Assembly: GCA_000711775.1 (NCBI GenBank)
Contig: ARYC01017547.1
Coordinates: 16,351 to 80,350 of the forward strand
Origin: Oxytricha trifallax
Taxonomy: Eukaryota > Ciliophora > Spirotrichea > Sporadotrichida > Oxytrichidae
Direction of reading: 5' to 3'
Length of the DNA stretch: 64,000 nt
Part shown: positions 1 to 10,499 of the stretch, piece after piece
Position numbering within the stretch: the first letter of the stretch is position 1
How the letters are laid out: each line of letters opens with the position of its first letter
Position numbers and translations under genes: made by a program
The notes under the pieces: model-generated
Database searches by the model: none
Seen by the model: the letters and a program-made list of their open reading frames with translations, nothing else
Told to the model about the DNA's origin: nothing

Positions 1-30
1 TAAGTTTTAGATTTAAACGAATGAATATAT

Positions 31-821
31 TCACATATTAAATTGGCCCATAAAGGGGTTTGGCTTCTCTTTCTTCTCCTCTTCTTAAGGCTTGCTTGGA
101 CCCATATTTCTTCTCTTTGTGCCAGCTCCTGCATCTATGTTCATTTCTTCTAGCTTTTAGACATCTTTATAAAGTCTTTTGCTCACTTCATAAATAGTCT
201 ATGACTTTCTCTCTCTGTGAACCTTCGCATGCTCTTTCATTAGGAATATACCAGTTCCAGGTTTCCCTACAAAGTTATGAATCAAAGCTTACTAGAGAGG
301 AATGGGTGCTTCTTAAGCTCAGCGAGCCAGGTCTCGCTTATTAGTATGCCTTGCTTCTTTTAATCTTCAGGAGAAATAGAGTAGCGTTTTTTGTGAGCTT
401 CTTCAATGATCTCTCTGAGATAACTCTCTCTTAAAGTGCCAAGAACTCCAAAGAAGAAGCTCCTTTCTGGAAGCTTGTTAGAGAGTTGTTTCTTGGTAGG
501 AAGATAAACTACCAACTCTTCATCTTTCATCGCATCCTCGTAGAGATTAGTGACTGAAATCTCTGGGTAGTTTGGTATATCTATCAACTTTATTTCACTG
601 TTTTTGAAGGCTTTCTTCTCATCGCAGAGTATAGCTTTTAAGAATGAAATTTTGGTACCTTCCATCGTTGGAAGGAATAAACCCACTATAGTATATGATT
701 AAGTATATGTCACATGCTTACCATGCTAAGTGAGGTATCGATAGAGATCTTCCTTGCTTCTAAATCTTGAGATCATTTCTTAAGCTTCAACCCTCTTCAT
801 TGCAGTACTTATAGATTCCAT
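31..821 (-). pseudogene. TBE 22 kDa protein, copy A
   Basis: The start codon is at 821-819 and the final TGA at 33-31. Exon 1 encodes MESISTAMKRVEAQEM and continues to a 36 nt GT-AG intron (721-686, phase 1); exon 2 runs on with GLFLPTMEGTKISFLK and an FFFGVLGTLRESYL motif. TAA and TAG inside the frame are glutamines. The family is known from TBE transposons; its function is unknown. The 3' half is broken: a TGA follows the SSKL motif (~290), and the frame shifts near 240-250 before the intact C-terminal sequence GAGTKRRNMGPSK. Copies C and D share both lesions; B has the frameshift but TGC at the TGA site. So the amplified unit already carried the shift. The stop lies 6 bp from the convergent transposase stop. 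Confidence 0.85.
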
Positions 822-1384
822 ACTTGTTCCCACTCTTGTTATTGAATTTCAAATTTTAATATATAGAGTTCTGGATCCTACTGTTAAAAATCTTAGTATT
901 AAATATGGGCATCTTATAGAAGGTCAACCTGGTAAGGATACGTGGAGAAAGCTGGCAGAAGCTTAACAAACTTCAGAGATGGAGCTCCATTTTTATCAAT
1001 TTAGTTCCATTAAATTAGTACTAAATTTGTTTAAATTTGATTAGTACCGGTACTAAATTCGTTTAAATTTAATTGGTACCAATTTAATAGTACCAATACT
1101 TAATTAGTACCTAGTTTTAAACTAATGAGGTTTTAATGGAAAAGTTCCAAAATGGTTCAAAACCTAATTGGTACCAGTACCAACCTGAATTTATTCTCAG
1201 TTGGTACAAAAATTAAAAATATTAAGCATAAAATTAGAAAATGTATAGATAAACTAAGTATAAATATGATGTCTAACACCTAAGAATCAACCATTGTTGT
1301 TGCAGTGCCAGCTCCTATACAAAGTTAATATAGCTAGTGAGGTTTTTACTTATTAATAATAGAAATTTAAATTTGAATTTAAAC

Positions 1385-2828
1385 ATGGCGGCTAACTTAA
1401 ATCGTAAGCAGTTTCTCTTGGAACAGGTTAATCATTGCTCAACTTTGGCTCCTCCAAGAAACCAGAAGTAATTTATATTGAAAAGGAGGCAGAGCTAAGA
1501 GCTCAGAGTTTGAAGCTGAGGTCTTTAAAATTTAAGTTTAAAACAAGAAGTAGAGTGCTGAGATAGGAGTTTAAACATAAGTTGAATTGGTTGAGGAAGA
1601 TAAGGAACAGCAACCAATAGAAAAAATTAAAACATTTTAATGTGAAGACTGCTAAAATTTCTTCTCAACTGAGTCAAGCTTGAAGAGACACATCAAAGAG
1701 GTACACTCTGGTAGAGCTAAGATCTACTTCAAGCATAATAAAGTAGATGGTAGATACTAATGCACTACCTGCATGAAGTCTTATACGCACTCAGCTAAAG
1801 TAAAGAGACATATGCAAAAGCATCAACTAAGCGAATTCCTGATTAAAGATGAGGAAACTTAAAAGCTTGTACCTGCTAAAAGAAAAAATAACTCTCTTGA
1901 TTCAAAAATAGAGCAGTAGGAGAGACTTAAGAGATAGAAGCGGTTTGAGTCAATGAACAAACCAGCAAATGGTATGTATATTGCATGCTTATAAGAGAGA
2001 GCAATGTATATACCTGCATTAAATGCAGTCGACATAAGCAGCTGTATTGAAAACTATTTGAATATTGACGTACCTAACAAGGTAAAACTTATAGTTGTTG
2101 ATGAATTCGCATAAAAGGTATATCCATTCAAGTATCTCATAGAAGAGCAATATTAAAATGAGTTTGCAAATGAATACATAGTACTGAGAGAGGCTTAGAA
2201 AAGATAATGCAAGAACTTAGCTAAGCTCGACGGAGTAATACTTGGTCATGGTTTTATTGCATTGAGACTCAAGAAGTTTGAAATGACTCTAAGAGAGTAT
2301 CTCTACCATAATAGATATCCTGATGATTTGAATGAGATACTCACAGATATGACTAAGGGTGTGAAAGAGCTCCATGATCTAGGGTATGTTCATAGAGATT
2401 TGAAGCCAGAAAATGTAATGCTAAATCTCTGCCCTTTAGAAGTAGTAGTCATAGATTTCAACAGAGCAATAAGACAAGAGATAGTGACTTTAGCTAAGGT
2501 TTTAGGCACTCCAGGATACTTCCCTATAAGAGAGAAATGGACAAATGGCTCTGTATAATGGGATGTTTGGGCGGTAGCTGCAATTATCTTAGAGTGCGAT
2601 ATGGAAAGTATGTCATACTTTGGAACAAAACATGAGAAATAATCAATAAGTTTGGCTGCTAAACATATTAAGCAAGATGAAATATGCAATGAAATTAAGA
2701 AGATAGTTGAGATGGTCATCGTAAAAGCTCCAGCATATCCACGATAATCATTAGATGATATACTAGAACAACTACAGACTGCTAAATTCAAGAGGTATCT
2801 CAAAGATAAGCAGATAAAATTTGTTTGA
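1385..2828 (+). pseudogene. TBE zinc finger-protein kinase (57 kDa type), copy A
   Basis: This is the third TBE gene: two C2H2-type fingers followed by a Ser/Thr-kinase-like domain. Visible motifs are CEDC...HIKEVH (~1640-1705), CTTC...HMQKH (~1760-1828), the catalytic loop HRDLKPEN (~2390-2415), DFN in place of DFG (~2455), and a GTPGYFP activation segment (~2505). This copy is broken by a missing base in the N-terminal codons (~1405), an ATG-to-ATA change (~1570) and an indel near 2140. The role is unknown; a regulatory or accessory function in transposition is inferred. The predicted kinase keeps the catalytic Asp and Asn, but the metal-binding DFG glycine is Asn. Confidence 0.82.
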
Positions 2829-2967
2829 ATTAAGTACAGTAATACTCATTAAATATTCATTAAATTCATAAAAAACCTGCGTTTTCTCTACTAACCACAA
2901 TAAGACCCCAACTATACCCTACAAATCAAAGCACTTATAAACCTCACTAAGGGGTTTTGGGGTTTTG

Positions 2968-3416
2968 AATGCACCAAGGACTACTTGACATACGCTAACA
3001 CCAATCTTCCAACTGCCCAAAGGGTCACAAGAATTGTCGGTCTTGCAAGAGATGGTCACCTTTATCATTGGGCTCTACAAAGCCACTGATGCTCTATGGC
3101 AGCCATGCGATGTTGATGCTTGCAACGGTGTGATAATCGAAGGTACATACGTCTATGTCTCCACTCTCCTCTTCCCCTTCTTCCAAGCCTGGTGGGCTCC
3201 CCGCTGGTAGTACTGGCACAGTGTTGCCACTACTCGAAAGCATTAGTACAGGTCATGTATTACTTTTCATCCTGGATTAGATTAGTGTCTAAAGGGGGTC
3301 GCCATTTATAGCTATTAGTAATAGGTTTTAATTAGGAATAAATTTTAACTCAATCAGCTTATTAAATTTGGTAGCTTTTTAATTTACGAAGGCCCCCCTA
3401 TATATATATATATATT
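2968..3416 (+). pseudogene. YHYH-domain gene fragment, spacer 1
   Basis: This spacer between TBE A and B is clearly richer in G+C than the surrounding DNA. It encodes a segment like the one at 7525-7972 (TNLPTAHRV, ARDGHLIIG, DVDACNG, TYVYVST), resembling the YHYH domain family by eye. This copy has an extra T in a run (~3060-3065) that shifts the frame. It begins directly at the AAT flank of TBE A and ends with a (TA)n tract and ATT before TBE B. It may be a macronuclear-destined segment or a captured pseudogene fragment. Confidence 0.6.
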
Positions 3417-3518
3417 CAAAACCCCAAAACCCCTTAGTGAGGTTTATAAGTGCTTTGATTTGTAGGGTATAGTTGGGGTCTTATTGGGGTTAGTAGAGAA
3501 ATTAGGCCAATTTACAAA

Positions 3519-4578
3519 ATGAGAAATAGAAATTAGCGAAATTTAGGGTCGATTTATGATGAGAAATATTTAGATTTACTGCTTCAGCTTAGGTATGGTA
3601 CGAGTATTAATATAGATTAAGTCAAACCAGTATTGAATTATGCAGCTATTGCAAAGCTCTTACACAAGAGTGCCTCTACTGTTAGGTATCACTGCATGTT
3701 AGCTGTTTAGCATTTTAATTCTGGTACTTGAAAGCATCCTGCTAGAAAATAAAAGTTCTCACAGCACCATATTGACTACCTCTGTGACTCTAAGACTTTA
3801 AAGTATTGGGCACACTTTCCTCTAGACTAGCAAGCTGTAATGTTTCATCGCAAGTTTCCTGATATGCGCATCTCTCCTTAGACTATAGCCAACATTTATA
3901 GAAGAAATGGTATTACTTTCAAGACTGTCAACAGAGTGAAGAGAGTGATTGATTTTACAGTGCCATTTTATAGTAATAATTAAAATATATACATGATTAA
4001 ATGCAGAGAGCTATTGATAATAACATCAAGTTCATACATGCAGATGAAGCTGTGTTTACTTTCAACACTTTTATCAATAAGTCAAGGTATAAGAAGTATG
4101 ATAATATAGAAGTCTATGACTAAAAAGTGAAGGTAGTCACCCATGCAATTTTAGCTAGTATAAGTGAAGATTCAGGCTTAGAGAGTTATGTGATTCACCC
4201 TCGCTCTATTAAGCGAGAGTAGTATATAGAGTTCCTACATAAGCTAAGAAAGAGTATAGCAACCAAGAGATCATCCTGTTTATTGATAACCTGTCAGTTC
4301 ATAAGACTAAGGAGTCTAAGAAAGCTTATGAAGACCTAAACATAACTCCTGTTTAAAACGTTCCTTATAGTCCTTAATTTAATGGAATAGAATTCTACTG
4401 GAGTTAAATCAAGACTCACTACAAGAAGCTGCTGCTGTATCATCTTATGCATGACTTGCCTATCGATACAGTAGACTTGATTCAAAGCAGCTGTAAGAGT
4501 AAGCGTAGATAAGACAACAGTTTGTGCGAGAGAAGGAAGAATGAATGTTTATAATAAGTTTTAGATTTAAACGAATGA
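3519..4578 (+). pseudogene. TBE DDE transposase, copy B
   Basis: This is a Tc1/mariner/IS630-type transposase that cuts and joins the element ends. An ATG at 3519 opens a frame with an N-terminal helix-turn-helix-like stretch (IAKLLHKSASTVRYHC). A 47 nt GT-AG intron lies at 3960-4006. After it come the acidic motifs HADEAVF (first D), DNLSVHKT (second D) and FNGIEFYWSQIK (E). Lesions: in-frame TGA at codon 71 (3729-3731), shared by copies C and D, and a missing base near 4248-4255 in this copy. The final TGA is at 4576-4578. Confidence 0.88.
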
Positions 4579-4584
4579 ATATAT

Positions 4585-5374
4585 TCACATATTAAATTGG
4601 CCCATAAAGGGGTTTGGCTTCTCTTTCTTCTCCTCTTCTTAAGGCTTGCTTGGACCCATATTTCTTCTCTTTGTGCCAGCTCCTGCATCTATGTTCATTT
4701 CTTCTAGCTTTTAGACATCTTTATAAAGTCTTTTGCTCACTTCATAAATAGTCTATGACTTTCTCTCTCTGTGAACCTTCGCATGCTCTTTCATTAGGAA
4801 TATACCAGTTCCAGGTTTCCCTAAAAAGTTATGAAGCAAAGCTTACTAGAGAGGAATGGGTGCTTCTTAAGCTCAGCGAGCCAGATATCGCTTATTAGTA
4901 TGCCTTGCTTCTTTTAATCTTCAGGAGAAATAGAGTAGCGTTTTTTGTGAGCTTCTTCAATGATCTCTCTGAGATAACTCTCTCTTAAAGTACCAAGAAC
5001 TCCAAAGAAGAAGCTCCTTTCTGGAAGCTTGTTAGAGAGTTGTTTCTTGGTAGGAAGAAAAACTACCAACTCTTCATCTTTCATCGCATCCTCGTAGAGA
5101 TTAGTGACTGAAATCTCTGGGTAGTTTGGTATATCTATCAACTTTATTCACTGTTTTTGAAGGCTTTCTTCTCATCGCAGAGTATAGCTTTTAAGAATGA
5201 AATAATGGTACCTTCAATCGTTGAAAGGAATAAACCCACTATAGTATATGATTAAGTATATGTCACATGCTTACCATGCTAAGTGAGGTATCGATAGAGA
5301 TCTTCCTTGCTTCTAAATCTTGAGAACATTTCTTAAGCTCCAACCCTCTTCATTGCAGTACCTATAGATTCCAT
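4585..5374 (-). pseudogene. TBE 22 kDa protein, copy B
   Basis: It has the same layout as the other copies: start at 5374-5372, 36 nt intron 5274-5239, exon 2 with the FFFGVLGTLRESYL motif, and TGA at 4587-4585. Copy-specific damage includes a lost T near 5148 that shifts the frame in the LIDIPNYPE region. The shared 3' frameshift (~4800-4812) is also present, but the TGA seen in A, C and D after SSKL is a TGC here (~4838). Confidence 0.83.
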
Positions 5375-5937
5375 CCTTGGTCCTTCTCTTGTTATTGAAT
5401 TTCAAATTTTAATATATAGAGTTCTGGATCCTACTGTTAAAAATCTTAGTATTAAATATGGGCATCTTACAGGAGGTCAACCAGGTAAGATACGTGGAGA
5501 AAGCTGGCAGAAGCTGTAACAAACTTCAGAGATGGAGCTCCATTATTATCAATCTAGTTCCATTAAATTAGTACTAAATTTGATTAAATTTGATTAGTAC
5601 CGGTACTATTCGTTTAAATTGAATTGGTACCAATTTAATAGCACCAAAACTTAATTAGTACCTAGTTTGTAACTAATGAGGTTTTAATAGAAAAGTTCCA
5701 AAATGGTTCAAAACCTAATTGGTACCAGTACCAACCTGAAATTATTCTCAGTTGGTACCAAAATTAAAAATATTAAGCATAAAATTAGAAAAATTATAGT
5801 TATAAACTAAGTATAAATATCATGTCTAACACCTAAGAATCAACCATGGTTGTTGCAGTGCCAGCTCCTATACAAAGTTAGTATAGCCAGTGAGGTATTT
5901 ACTTATTAATAATAGAAATTTAAATTTGAATTTAAAC

Positions 5938-7385
5938 ATGGCGGCTAACTTAAATCGTAAGGCAGTTTCTCTTGGAACAGGTTAATCATTGCTCAACTTT
6001 GGCTCCTCCAAGAAACAAGAAGTAATTTATATTGAAAAGGAGGTAGAGCTAAGAGCTCTAGAGTTTGAAGCTGAGGTCTTTAAAATTTAAGTTTAAAACA
6101 AGAAGTAGAGTGCTGAGATGGGAGTTTAAACATAAGTTGAATTGGTTGAGGAAGATAAGGAACAGCAACCAATAGAAAAAATTAAAACGTTTTAATGTGA
6201 AGACTGCTAAAATTTCTTCTCAACTGAGTCAAGCTTGAAGAGACACATCAAAGAGGTACACTCTGGTAGAGCTAAGATCTACTTCAGCATGATAAAGTAG
6301 ATGGTAGATACTAATGCACTACCTGCACGAAGTCTTATACGCACTCAGCTAAAGTAAAGAGACATATGCAAAAGCATCAACTAAGCGAATTCCTGATTAA
6401 AGATGAGGAAACTTAAAAGCTTGTACCTGCTAAAAGAAAAAATAACTCTCTTGATTCACAAATAGAGCAGTAGGAGAGACTTAAGAGATAGAAGCGGTTT
6501 GAGTCAATGAACCAACCAGCAAATGGTATGTATATTGCATGCTTATAAGAGAGAGCAATGTATATACCTGCATTAAATGCAGTCGACATAAGCAGCTGTA
6601 TTGAAAACTATTTGAATATTGACGTACCTAACAAGGTAAAACTTATAGTTGTTGATGAATTCGCATACAAGGTATATCCATTCAAGTATCTCATTAAGAA
6701 CGAGCAATATTAAAATGAGTTTGCAAATGAATACATAGTACTGAGAGAGACTTAGAAAAGATAATGCAAGAACTTAGCTAAGCTCGACGGAGTTATACTT
6801 GGTCATGGTTTTATAGCTTTGAGACTAAAGAAGTTTGAAATGACTCTAAGAGAGTATCTCTACCATAATAGATATCCTGATGATTTGAATGAGATACTCA
6901 CAGATATGACTAAGGGTGTGAAAGAGCTCCATGATCTAGGGTATGTTCATAGAGATTTGAAGCCAGAAAATGTAATGCTAAATCTCTGCCCTTTAGAAGT
7001 AGTAGTCATAGATTTCAACAGAGCAATAAGACAAGAGATAGTGACTTTAGCTAAGGTTTTAGGCACTCCAGGATACTTCCCTATAAGAGAGAAATGGACA
7101 AATGGCTCTGTATAATGGGATGTTTGGGCGGTAGCTGCAATTATCTTAGAGTGCGATATGGAAAGTATGTCATACTTTGGAACAAAACATGAGAAATAAT
7201 CAATAAGTTTGGCTGCTAAACATATTAAGCAAGATGAAATATGCAATGAAATTAAGAAAATAGTTGAGATGGTCATCGTAAAAGCTCCAGCATATCCACG
7301 ATAATCATTGGATGATATACTAGAACAACTACAGACTGCTAAATTCAAGAGGTATCACAAAGATAAGCAGATAAAATTTGTTTGA
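5938..7385 (+). pseudogene. TBE zinc finger-kinase, copy B
   Basis: The ATG at 5938 (MAANLNRKAVSLGTG) opens the frame. Two C2H2 fingers follow (~6198-6385), then a linker and the kinase domain with HRDLKPEN (~6947) and DFN (~7012). A 2 bp deletion near 6284 (ttcagcatg against ttcaagcatg in the other copies) breaks the frame between the fingers. The kinase half (6819-7385) is otherwise open to the TGA at 7383-7385. Identity to copies A, C and D is very high. Confidence 0.82.
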
Positions 7386-7524
7386 ATTAAGTACAGTAAT
7401 ACTCATTAAATATTCATTAAATTCATAAAAAACCTGCGTTTTCTCTACTAACCCCAATAAGACCCCAACTATACCCTACAAATCAAAGCACTTATAAACC
7501 TCACTAAGGGGTTTTGGGGTTTTG

Positions 7525-7972
7525 AATGCACCAAGGACTACTTGACATACGCTAACACCAATCTTCCAACTGCCCACAGGGTCACAAGAATTGTCGGTCT
7601 TGCAAGAGATGGTCACCTTATCATTGGGCTCTACAAAGCCACTGATGCTCTATGGCTGCCATGCGATGTTGATGCTTGCAACGGTGTGATAATCGAAGGT
7701 ACATACGTCTATGTCTCCACTCTCCTCTTCCCCTTCTTCCAATCCAGGTGGGCTTCCCGCTGGTAGTACTGGCACAGTGTTGCCACTACTCGAAAGCATT
7801 AGTACAGGTCATGTATTACTTTTCATCCTGGATTAGATTAGTGTCTAAAGGGGGTCGCCATTTATAGCTATTAGTAATAGGTTTTAATTAGGAATAAATT
7901 TTAACTCAATCAGCTTATTAAATTTGGTAGCTTTTTAATTTACGAAGGCCCCCCTATATATATATATATATT
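7525..7972 (+). pseudogene. YHYH-domain gene fragment, spacer 2 (least damaged)
   Basis: This copy reads open from 7525 through the spacer when TAG and TAA are glutamine. Visible strings are DYLTYANTNLPTAHRV, RIVGLARDGHLIIGLYKA, ALWLPCDVDACNGV, TYVYVSTLLFPFF and a Trp-rich tail. The series ARDG-h-I-x-G-x-YK, WxPCDVDxCNG and TYxYVST-x-FPxF matches what I know of YHYH-domain proteins, which are numerous in ciliates. It has neither a gene start nor a clear end, so it is a fragment. The ~100 bp before TBE C is AT-rich with a (TA)n run. Confidence 0.65.
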
Positions 7973-8074
7973 CAAAACCCCAAAACCCCTTAGTGAGGTT
8001 TATAAGTGCTTTGATTTGTAGGGTATAGTTGGGGTCTTATTGGGGTTAGTAGAGAAATTAGGCCTATTTACAAA

Positions 8075-9137
8075 ATGAGAAATAGAAATTAGCGAAATTT
8101 AGGGTCGATTTATGATGAGAAATATTTAGATTTACTGCTTCAGCTTAGGTATGGTACGAGTATTAATATAGATTAAGTCAAACCAGTATTGAATTATGCA
8201 GCTATTGCAAAGCTCTTACACAAGAGTGCCTCTACTGTTAGGTATCACTGCATGTTAGCTGTTTAGCATTTTAATTCTGGTACTTGAAAGCATCCTGCTA
8301 GAAAATAAAAGTTCTCACAGCACCATATTGACCACCTCTGTGACTCTAAGACTTTAAAGTATTGGGCACACTTTCCTCTAGACTAGCGAGCTGTAATGTT
8401 CATCGCAAGTTTCCTGATATGCGCATCTCTCCTTAGACTATAGCCAACATTTATAGAAGAAATGGTATTACTTTCAAGACTGTCAACAGAGTGAAGAGAG
8501 TGATTGATTTTACAGTGCCATTTTATAGTAATAATTAAACTATATATATGATTAAATGCAGAGAGCTATTGATAATAACATCAAGTTCATACATGCAGAT
8601 GAAGCTGTGTTTACTTTCAACACTTTTATTAATAAGTCTAGGTATAAGAAGTATGATAATATAGAAGTTTATGACTAAAAAGTGAAGGTAGTTACCCATG
8701 CAATTTTAGCTAGTATAAGTGAAGATTCAGGCTTAGAGAGTTATGTGATTCACCCTCGCTCTATTAAGCGAGAGTAGTATATAGAGTTCCTACATAAGCT
8801 CAGAGAGAAGTATAGCAACCAAGAGATCATCCTGTTTGCTGATAACCTTTCAGTTCATAAGACTAAGGAGTCTAAGAAAGCTTATGAAGACCTAAACTTA
8901 ACTCCTGTTTATAACGTTCCTTATAGTCCTTAATTTAATGGAATAGAATTCTACTGGAGTTAAATCAAGACTCACTACAAGAAGCTGCTGCTGTATCATC
9001 TTATGCATGACTTGCCTATCGATACAGTAGACTTGATTCAAAGCAACTGTAAGAGAGTAAGCGTGGATAAGACAACAGCTTGTGCGAGAGAAGGAAGAAT
9101 GAATGTTTATAAATAAGTTTTAGATTTAAACGAATGA
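8075..9137 (+). pseudogene. TBE DDE transposase, copy C
   Basis: ATG at 8075; helix-turn-helix-like region; GT-AG intron 8515-8561 (47 nt); then HADEAVF, FADNLSVHKT and the C-terminal FNGIEFYWSQIK glutamate motif; final TGA 9135-9137. The second exon reads open to the end. The first exon carries the TGA at codon 71 (8285-8287) shared with B and D, and one T is missing near 8400 (ATGTTCATCGC against ATGTTTCATCGC). Confidence 0.88.
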
Positions 9138-9143
9138 ATATAT

Positions 9144-9934
9144 TCACATATTAAATTGGCCCATAAAGGGGTTTGGCTTCTCTTTCTTCTCCTCTTCTTA
9201 AGGCTTGCTTGGACCCATATTTCTTCTCTTTGTGCCAGCTCCTGCATCTATGTTCATTTCTTCTAGCTTTTAGACATCTTTATAAAGTCTTTTGCTCACT
9301 TCATAAATAGTCTATGACTTTCTCTCTCTGTGAACCTTCGCATGCTCTTTCATTAGGAATATACCAGTTCCAGGTTTCCCTACAAAGTTATGAATCAAAG
9401 CTTACTAGAGAGGAATGGGTGCTTCTTAAGCTCAGCGAGCCAGGTCTCGCTTATTAGTATGCCTTGCTTCTTTTAATCTTCAGGAGAAATAGAGTAGCGT
9501 TTTTTGTGAGCTTCTTCAATGATCTCTCTGAGATAACTCTCTCTTAAAGTGCCAAGAACTCCAAAGAAGAAGCTCCTTTCTGGAAGCTTGTTAGAGAGTT
9601 GTTTCTTGGTAGGAAGATAAACTACCAACTCTTCATCTTTCATCGCATCCTCGTAGAGATTAGTGACTGAAATCTCTGGGTAGTTTGGTATATCTATCAA
9701 CTTTATTTCACTGTTTTTGAAGGCTTTCTTCTCATCGCAGAGTATAGCTTTTAAGAATGAAATTTTGGTACCTTCCATCGTTGGAAGGAATAAACCCACT
9801 ATAGTATATGATTCAGTATATGTCACATGCTTACCATGCTAAGAGAGGTATCGATAGAGATCTTCCTTGCTTCTAAATCTTGAGATCATTTCTTAAGCTT
9901 CAACCCTCTTCATTGCAGTATTTATAGATTCCAT
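9144..9934 (-). pseudogene. TBE 22 kDa protein, copy C
   Basis: Start 9934-9932, intron 9834-9799 (36 nt, phase 1), exon 2 open through GLFLPTMEGTK, IDIPNYPEISVTNLY and FFFGVLGTL to the SSKL motif. There it meets a TGA (~9400) and, a little further on, the shared frameshift (~9360). The intact C-terminal sequence and TGA (9146-9144) follow in another frame. Confidence 0.84.
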
Positions 9935-10499
9935 CCTTGTTCCTTCTCTTGTTATTGAATTTCAAATTTTAATATATAGAGTTCTGGATCCTACTGTTAA
10001 AAATCTAAGTATTAAATATGGGCATCTTACAGGAGGTCAACCTGGTAAGATACGTGGAGAAAGCTGGCAGAAGCTGTAACAAACTTCAGAGATGGAGCTC
10101 CATTTTTATCAATTTAGTTCCATTAAATTAGTACTAAATTTGTTTAAATTTGATTAGTACCGGTACTAAATTCGTTTAAATTTAGTTGGTACCAATTTAA
10201 TAGTACCAATACTTAATTAGTACCTAGTTTTTAACTAATGAGGTTTTAATGGAAAAGTTCCAAAATGGTTCAAAACCTAATTGGTACCAGTACCAACCTG
10301 AATTTATTCTCAGTTGGTACCAAAATTAAAAATATTAAGCATAAAATTAGAAAATTTATAGTTATAAACTAAGTATAAATATGATGTCTAACACCTAAGA
10401 ATCAACCATTGTTGTTGCAGTGCCAGCTCCTATACAAAGTTAGTATAGCCAGTGAGGTTTTTACTTATTAATAATAGAAATTTAAATTTGAATTTAAAC

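Larger units (their letters stand above)
1..2967 (+). mobile_element. TBE transposon copy A (left part missing from window)
   Basis: This is the right two thirds of a TBE. It holds the last codons of the transposase (TGA at 22-24), the convergent 22 kDa gene, the GGTACC-rich intergenic segment (~1010-1200), the zinc finger-kinase gene, and the right terminal inverted repeat ending ggggttttggggttttg at 2967. The next bases are AAT (2968-2970), a legal ANT target trinucleotide. It is near-identical to copies B-D. Confidence 0.9.
3417..7524 (+). mobile_element. TBE transposon copy B (complete, 4,108 bp)
   Basis: Both ends are present. The terminal inverted repeats are ~85 bp and almost identical, starting CAAAACCCCAAAACCCC and reading into ttagtgaggtttataagtg. 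Gene order is transposase (+), 22 kDa (-) and zinc finger-kinase (+), as in known TBEs. Flanking trinucleotides are ATT (left, 3414-3416) and AAT (right, 7525-7527). Each fits the ANT rule but they do not match each other. Confidence 0.93.

Noticed and set aside
2390-2803. Minus-strand open frame of 137 codons opposite the TBE kinase (also at 6947-7348, 11686-11910, 16067-16351)
   Set aside because: It is the antisense of the conserved kinase exon and shows no protein-like motif; its openness follows from the sense strand's codon use.
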